The translations under genes and the position numbers were made by a program. Positions 60,201-64,000 of a DNA stretch of 64,000 bases are shown here, piece by piece. The DNA comes from Amphiura filiformis. Its lineage: Eukaryota > Echinodermata > Ophiuroidea > Amphilepidida > Amphiuridae. Positions within the stretch are counted from its first letter, which is position 1; the number at the start of each line of letters is the position of its first letter. The notes under the pieces are model-generated. The model did no database searches. It worked only from the letters and a program-made list of their open reading frames with translations, and was not told the origin of the DNA. Location of the stretch: positions 6,530,038 to 6,594,037 of the forward strand of contig NC_092637.1 of NCBI RefSeq assembly GCF_039555335.1, written 5' to 3'.

Positions 60201-62468
60201 ATTGAAATTTCTATGTAAATATGTATTGTGTTTGGTCCCCGGTCTAGGCGAATTTCGATGACTAGCAAATGTGTTAACTAAGATAGACATGTCCACATTG
60301 CTTATTATAGAGGGCGACATTCACTGCCCATAGGGAAATACACAAATTTGAAATTTGGACACCAGAAACTTGACGACGTAGTCTAAAAAGTGCTGGTACT
60401 TTATCCTTGATACAGAAGTCAGCATGCAGTGAAAGTTAGATTTCATAAAATAAAATAAAATCGCCTTTGTGTAAAATGGATCATCGTGGTAAAAAATGAT
60501 GCATTAATACAGTGCAGTTTTTAAAAAACAGACATTTGCCCATAACTTCGCTAATTTTTGACCTAAAGACATGGTTGACCCCTCATTTTTAAAGATAAAT
60601 AATCACCTTTTTAAACAAAATAATTTCAATGTGAAATATCCTACTTGAAAATGTTGTGAACATGCCTAACTAAGATTTGCCTGGGCTAGCATACCTACAA
60701 TTTTAACGTTTCTTGGGTAGTCAGAATCGCCAGTAATTTTTAGTACAATTGTTTAATAAAATTAAAATTTTTACGATGAAAAAATGGATGTTTTAAGCTT
60801 CTTTTCAAAAAATTGGTTTTAGCTTGTTAAAAAATGGGTAAACTAAAAAATCATAGTACCCCCTTAAAATGAGGTTACTTCAATTTTCACTCAATTCTTA
60901 AAATTTTTGAGTTAAAAAGAAAGGGAGAGGGGATCAAGATCAAAATTGTGTACCGTCATGACCGTAAAGATCACAGGATCATACATTATTTATACAAGGC
61001 GGTAGACGAAGCACATTCTCCCACTGTTCTCGTTGGATTATAATCTCCCAATCGATCCTGCGGTTGTTGATCAATAATCGTAGAAGTGTCGCTGCACGGA
61101 GCATGTGCTCTATGTGTCCAACGGAGCATGTGCTATGTATCAATGTTAAAAAAAAAGCAAATAAAAAAATTTAAAAAAATAAATAAATAAATAAACAAAC
61201 AGACTTTTAATAGAAAGGAAAACGAGCAAGGTACACCAACTTGATGTGGGGAAACAAGTAAAATACAGACTAGACAATATGCAGGGGGGGGGGCAAAACC
61301 AGTCAATGTAGGCATAGGAAGTAAGCAAAGTTCGATAGCCAAAAATTACCAGTTCCAAGGCTCACAAAAGTGCTAAACCTGCAAAAACAACAAGGATCAA
61401 TGGTAATACAAAACTGCACTAGAACAAGTGATGAAAATCACTGTGCATATAAACAGACACGCTAAACCAAACATCCAGAGTAGGCACAAAACAAGCAAAG
61501 TTCGATGGCCAAAAATTGCCAATTCCAGAGCCCACAAAAGTGTCAGGAAAACAGTAGGCCTACACTGGAAGTGATGAAAATCACTGTGTACATAGCAGTC
61601 AAACATTAAACAGACAAAAAACAACCGACGTTTCGAGCAGATAAACTGCTCTTCTTCAGGGACAGACAACAAAATATAAAAGCAAACAACGAAAACTACA
61701 TGCTGTAATTTAAAAACAAATTCAAGTCAAAAACTGAAGGCAAGTTCAAATAGAACTCAGTAGCAAACAAGATAAGCTCAGAGCAAATAATAACTTTTAT
61801 TAAAAGAAAGAAAGAAAGCCAAGAAAAAAAACCAAATAAAAATAAATAAATAAATAAACAAACAGACTTTTAATAACTTTTATTAAAAGAAAGAAAGAAA
61901 GCAAAAAAAAAAAACCAAATAAAAATAAATAAATAAACAAACAAACGGACTTTTAATAACTTTTATTAAAATAACTCGAGACTCAATCAGTTATAATTTG
62001 ATTAAATGTTTTAATAAAGTATTATTAAAATAATATAAAATAATTATAAATACACGCATGTATGTGAAGCAACAGCAGCAGGACGGCAGTGTCACTGTAG
62101 TAGGCCTATAAGTACATCGATAATTCGATAGGGTGATTGAGTCATAATAATAATCCCTCTTATTATAGTCAGCGAGAACAGTGGGAGAATGTGCTTCGTC
62201 TACCGCCTTGTTTATTTATGAACCCTACATTTATTTTTGCTTCTCAGTGAGTGCTGAACATGCAGAATTCGTCTCCTTCGCATGTTCGATTTTGTCTCCC
62301 ACACACAAATTTCGACTTCGCATCTTCGCACTTTACCGATAAGAAGTCTTATTAAAACTTGGCCAACATGGAGACAGTTAACATCTCTCTTATATGATCT
62401 GTTTGAATCATTAAAATAGCACGAGTAATAATGATTTTATCAAACTTACGTTGAGCTAAATTCGCCAT
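54136..62468 (-). CDS. UQCRB: Cytochrome b-c1 complex subunit 7 (UQCRB), four exons
   Basis: Accessory subunit of mitochondrial complex III, on the matrix side of the inner membrane, needed for stable assembly around cytochrome b. Joining 62468-62450, 58016-57948, 55745-55579 and 54213-54136 gives 333 nt and a 110-residue protein, close to the usual 111. Recognition rests on GVRKWYFNA (residues 15-23), AIKRLP (45-50), VFRIRRALDLSLKH (58-71), LPQEQWTKFEE (74-84 or so) and the C-terminal YLQPYIDQV, which follow the animal family in order. Every intron starts with GT and ends with AG, and the two split codons (C|GT = Arg, G|GT = Gly) join correctly. There is no cleavable presequence, as expected. 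The start ATGG has a purine at -3. The introns (4.4, 2.2 and 1.4 kb) are full of MITEs. No frameshift or stop is seen, so it looks functional. Confidence 0.95.
54493..54520. repeat. (GAAT)n microsatellite
   Basis: AATAAATGATGAATGAATGAATGAATGA, possibly the 3' tail of a small retroposon whose body precedes it. Confidence 0.7.
54852..55334. mobile_element. 483-bp MITE in UQCRB intron 3
   Basis: GTCTCGGTCCCAGC and CACTAAACAAACCGTTTGGC on the left pair with GCCAGACGGTTTGTTTAGTG and GCTGGGACCGAGAC on the right. The arms are at least 80 bp. The interior is relatively GC-rich and has no ORF. Confidence 0.85.
55354..55565. mobile_element. Foldback MITE 13 bp from a UQCRB splice donor
   Basis: GGCTAATCCATTTAAAG and ACAATGGAATAGCC form the inverted ends. 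The interior reads CTCCCTGTGGAAGATTCAGG and TCTTTCTCAGAGGGTGTATG. It is the intact member used to prove the split at 30391-34236. Its edge is 13 bp from exon 3's donor (intron starts at 55578 on the minus strand). Confidence 0.8.
55579..55745 (-). CDS. UQCRB: UQCRB exon 3
   Basis: 167 nt between the acceptor CCGTTTTAG and donor GAAGAG|GTAACA. It encodes the family core: LYYEDTF, VVEEAIKRLPEDEQNARVFR, RALDLSLKH and LPQEQWTKFEE. Confidence 0.96.
55817..56172. mobile_element. hAT-like MITE, first of a three-element stack
   Basis: The termini CAGCCCTCGAATTAA and TTAATTCAAGGGCTG are inverse with one mismatch. The left flank is TTAAGCAC (55809-55816). The matching right copy is at 57217-57224, pushed away by two later insertions. 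The interior repeats TTGCCGTG/GGTGCCC words. Confidence 0.85.
56177..56527. mobile_element. TTAA MITE, second of the stack
   Basis: GGGGGTACTACACCCCTGGC and CAGGGGTGTAGTACCCCC form the ends, with arms about 110 bp (ATTGGTGACAGGTAAGATAT against the inverse ACTTGTCACCAAT). Flanked by TTAA (56173-56176) and ATAA (56528-56531). A half copy ending at TTAA lies at 18345-18486. Confidence 0.88.
56532..57216. mobile_element. 685-bp near-perfect palindrome, third of the stack
   Basis: The two arms of about 330 bp agree at roughly 90% by eye. Pairs include CTGGAATTATGGAAACTTTA with AAAGTTTTCATAATTCCAG, and ATCTGTGAGGTCAATTTGGG with CCCAAATTGACCTCACAGAT. They meet near 56870 with a short asymmetric centre. 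The right flank is TTAA (57217-57220) and the left flank is ATAA. It lies in UQCRB intron 2, so the pre-mRNA would carry a very long hairpin. Confidence 0.9.
57225..57947. other. Remainder of UQCRB intron 2
   Basis: No coding or RNA feature seen. CTGTAGAACAAGTTTTTCATC near 57386 resembles 49945-49975, a small dispersed repeat. Confidence 0.4.
57948..58016 (-). CDS. UQCRB: UQCRB exon 2
   Basis: 69 nt between the acceptor TTATGTTACAG and donor TATG|GTGAGT. It encodes FAKALPTGVRKWYFNACRYN plus RY and the split Gly codon. GVRKWYFNA matches the conserved N-terminal helix region of the family. Confidence 0.93.
58017..59824. other. UQCRB intron 1, unassigned part
   Basis: AT-rich intron sequence with no supported feature. 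Confidence 0.45.
59825..60285 (+). repeat. Dispersed repeat, inverted partner of 63225-63690
   Basis: TATATTTGGGTCAAGTGAAG, GATAGCTTTTTTTAATGGAA and ATAGCACTTTCCGTGGCAAA recur in inverse at 63225-63690, over about 460 bp. The class is unknown. It lies in UQCRB intron 1. Confidence 0.8.
61625..61660 (-). ncRNA. Hammerhead-like hairpin (tentative)
   Basis: The minus strand reads CTGAAGA, then an A, then GAGCAG-TTTAT-CTGCTC, then GAAACGTC. CUGANGA and GAAA around helix II are the hammerhead core, and similar motifs are known in Penelope-like elements. The extra A before helix II and the lack of a clear helix I make activity doubtful. Confidence 0.3.
61795..61985. repeat. ~90-bp A/T-rich tandem repeat
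   Basis: AAATAAAAATAAATAAATAA plus ACTTTTAATAACTTTTATTA occurs about twice, with a partial unit near 61170. Confidence 0.8.
62450..62468 (-). CDS. UQCRB: UQCRB exon 1 (start)
   Basis: ATG GCG AAT TTA GCT CAA C, followed by the perfect donor GTAAGT. The trailing C joins GT of exon 2 to give Arg. The upstream frame stays open to 62597 without a better start, and is probably 5' UTR. Confidence 0.88.
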
Positions 62469-62836
62469 TTCTCTATCTTGTAATCGGAAATTCGCCGGTA
62501 ATTTTAGACCACCTAGACCCGTTGAAATTTGTACCGAGTAAAATAATGTTATGATTTTGTCACAAACTGCAGGAGTAAATTCCAATAAATTAAACAATAT
62601 ATTTAAAAAACTCTATTCAATGATTTTGACGTAAAATATATTTTAATGATAATCATAAATGATACAAAAATCCTATTATTTAGCGAATTCCTAATATGTG
62701 TCAGGCTAGAGGGCTTTTTAAGTGACCTTTGACCAAAAAGCAAAAGAGGTCGCACTTTTTATAAACATCCGCATCGCTGAGCTGAAAAGTGTGCACGTAA
62801 AAGTTTACATTTTGGTTATTTTAACGAGAAATAAAG
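62469..62836. promoter_or_regulatory. Putative bidirectional promoter
   Basis: 368 bp between the minus-strand UQCRB start and a plus-strand first-exon candidate. It contains no MITE, unlike the surrounding DNA, and carries a DR1-type site. Promoter function is inferred from position. Confidence 0.5.
62723..62735 (-). promoter_or_regulatory. DR1 nuclear-receptor-type site
   Basis: The minus strand reads TGGTCAAAGGTCA, two AGGTCA-like half sites spaced by one base. The right half is exact and the left half has T for A at its first position. A further AGAGGTCG half-site is at 62744-62751. Such sites bind RXR/HNF4/PPAR-type and ERR-type receptors in animals, which often control respiratory-chain genes. 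Confidence 0.45.
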
Positions 62837-62862
62837 ATGTCACAAGCAATTACAACATCAAG
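62837..62862 (+). CDS. Candidate first exon of a divergent gene
   Basis: AAAG ATG TCA CAA GCA ATT ACA ACA TCA AG, followed by the strong donor GTAGGT, would start MSQAITTS. A at -3 is favourable. The rest of the gene is not identified in the window, so no function is proposed. It is head-to-head with UQCRB. Confidence 0.45.
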
Positions 62863-63224
62863 GTAGGTTTTTAACATGTTTGAGTTTCATGTGATATCTT
62901 GCATTTTGTGTGTTTTTATTCCAATTTGTCAAATGCAGACTCGTGATTTGACTGGCCATTTAAACTTGTGCCCCTCCCCCATGCATGCATGTGCTGAGAA
63001 AGCTTACAGATTGCCAGCAATACTGTCATGACTATTTTTGCAGTATTCAGGTCACTTTGCATGAAATGTTTACAAATGATATTTTGCTGCGTTTTTTGCA
63101 CAAGACAAACATGGAGCTAACTTGTTCTTAAATAATAAGCCTAAAATAGCAGCTTTCATATCTACATTTAGACAGTTTAAAAGCATAATATAAAGTAGGT
63201 ATCCCAGGCATAATATTTAGGTAA

Positions 63225-63690
63225 CCTAGGCAAACCTTAGTTAACACATTTACTAGTCAGCGAATTCACCGAGACCGGGGCCCCAACACAATGCATATTT
63301 ACATAGAAATTTGAATTTTTTTCGAGAATAGGTGGGTGAAGGAAACCTACATAAATATGTTTTCTATACTTCACTTGACCCAAATATATGATTTTTTATG
63401 GTGATAATCAAGTCGCACATGGAATTTTAGATGGATTTTGATAGCAGTTCCATTAAAAAAAGCTGCCATCGCCATGAGACTAAGATCTAGAAACACCCCG
63501 AAATGCCGCTTTGGGGAATTTTGCTAGCTGAATCTTTTTGATGAAAGTCAATCTTTGACAAGATGTAACTTTGCTACGGAAAGTGCTATGAAAAAAAGGT
63601 TTTCAGTTTTGGCTTAGTTTACTCAAGGGCTTTAATTTGATATATAAAACGATGCAATTTGATGGCAAATTTGAATTCACCTAGGATACC
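63225..63690 (-). repeat. Dispersed repeat, inverted partner of 59825-60285
   Basis: Reverse-complement match to 59825-60285. It ends at the LINE fragment that follows. Confidence 0.8.
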
Positions 63691-63694
63691 TATA

Positions 63695-64000
63695 ATATTT
63701 TGTGTTCTAAACTTGAGTGCATGGGAATCAACCCTGGTTGGTTTAGATCATATTTGTCCAACAGGCAACAACTTGTCTCGGTTGATGGCATTTCATCGGA
63801 TTTCATGAAAATTACCTGTGGGGTTCCACAAGGTGTAGTAGTTTATTGGGTCCCCTGCTGTACCTTTGCTACAGCAACGACATGGTGTCCTCCGTGCAAA
63901 ATAAACTATTACTTATGCCGACGACAGTGTCATCTTAGTTTCGGACAAAGATGACACTGTCGTTTCCCATGAACTCAACAAAGAACTTCAATCATGTAAT
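63695..64000 (+). mobile_element. LINE reverse transcriptase fragment, cut by window end
   Basis: Reads CMGINPGWFRSYLSNRQQLV, ITCGVPQG (motif B), then a frameshift to LLYLCYSNDMV, YADDSVILVSDKD (motif C) and ELNKELQS. This is the order of a CR1/L2/Jockey-like RT palm. The motif-B to motif-C frame break shows a dead copy. It continues past the window. Confidence 0.85.

Larger units (their letters stand above)
60983..62220. mobile_element. 1.24-kb element with ~60-bp inverted ends
   Basis: TATACAAGGCGGTAGACGAA and CACATTCTCCCACTGTTCTC at the left are inverted at 62163-62217. The interior contains two CAAAGTTCGATRGCCAAAAA units (61326, 61497), an A/T-rich tandem repeat (61795-61985) and a ribozyme-like hairpin. 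No transposase frame was found. Confidence 0.75.

Noticed and set aside
62352-62597. Minus-strand 81-codon ORF containing UQCRB exon 1
   Set aside because: It runs through the exon-1 donor into the intron and upstream into probable 5' UTR. The real start is the internal ATG at 62468.

Overview
This window is AT-rich, intron-containing animal DNA, most probably from a marine invertebrate. An echinoderm, hemichordate or cephalochordate is my guess, from the style of the repeats (a tRNA-headed SINE ending in an L2/CR1-type tail, CR1-like and RTE-like LINEs, many foldback MITEs, TTAGGG telomere-type repeats). The exact lineage is not proven. There are no bacterial-style genes, operons, rRNA genes or CRISPR arrays.

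One host gene can be assembled end to end: UQCRB (subunit 7 of mitochondrial complex III). It lies on the minus strand in four coding exons, 62468-62450, 58016-57948, 55745-55579 and 54213-54136. All splice sites are GT-AG, the split codons join correctly, and the product is 110 residues. Its start faces a possible first exon of a second gene on the plus strand (62837-62862), about 370 bp away. The gap is a likely shared promoter and holds a perfect-spacing DR1 nuclear-receptor site.

Region by region. 1-6140: three foldback elements, each with a Pol III-type tRNA-like core between long inverted arms, plus mini- and macrosatellites and a 450-bp direct duplication. 7.2-11.5 kb: a long poly(A) tract, a tRNA-derived SINE, several MITEs and a 190-bp tandem repeat. 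12.1-13.2 kb: two minus-strand LINE 3' fragments that run into a roughly 4.7-kb macrosatellite-like array (13.2-17.9 kb). 18-24.6 kb: mostly featureless, with a few possible exon relics. 24.7-29.4 kb: three mosaic copies of a segment carrying the same dead RTE-like LINE fragment. 30.4-34.2 kb: a three-level nest, with a hAT-like MITE inside a CR1-like LINE inside a foldback MITE. 34.2-42.6 kb: a telomere-repeat foldback, a palindrome within a palindrome, and smaller MITEs. 42.7-44.5 kb: an AT-rich satellite with a higher-order period near 336 bp. 44.6-47.5 kb: a TTAA MITE split by a hAT-like element that itself carries another copy of the same MITE. 47.5-53.9 kb: a dense MITE cluster. 54.1-62.5 kb: UQCRB, whose introns are packed with MITEs, including three elements stacked at one TTAA site. 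62.9-64 kb: an inverted repeat partner and a LINE RT fragment running off the window.

The most unusual items are the tRNA-cored foldback elements, the stacked and self-nested TTAA elements, and the roughly 685-bp near-perfect palindrome inside a UQCRB intron. All identifications come from reading the sequence; no database search was run.
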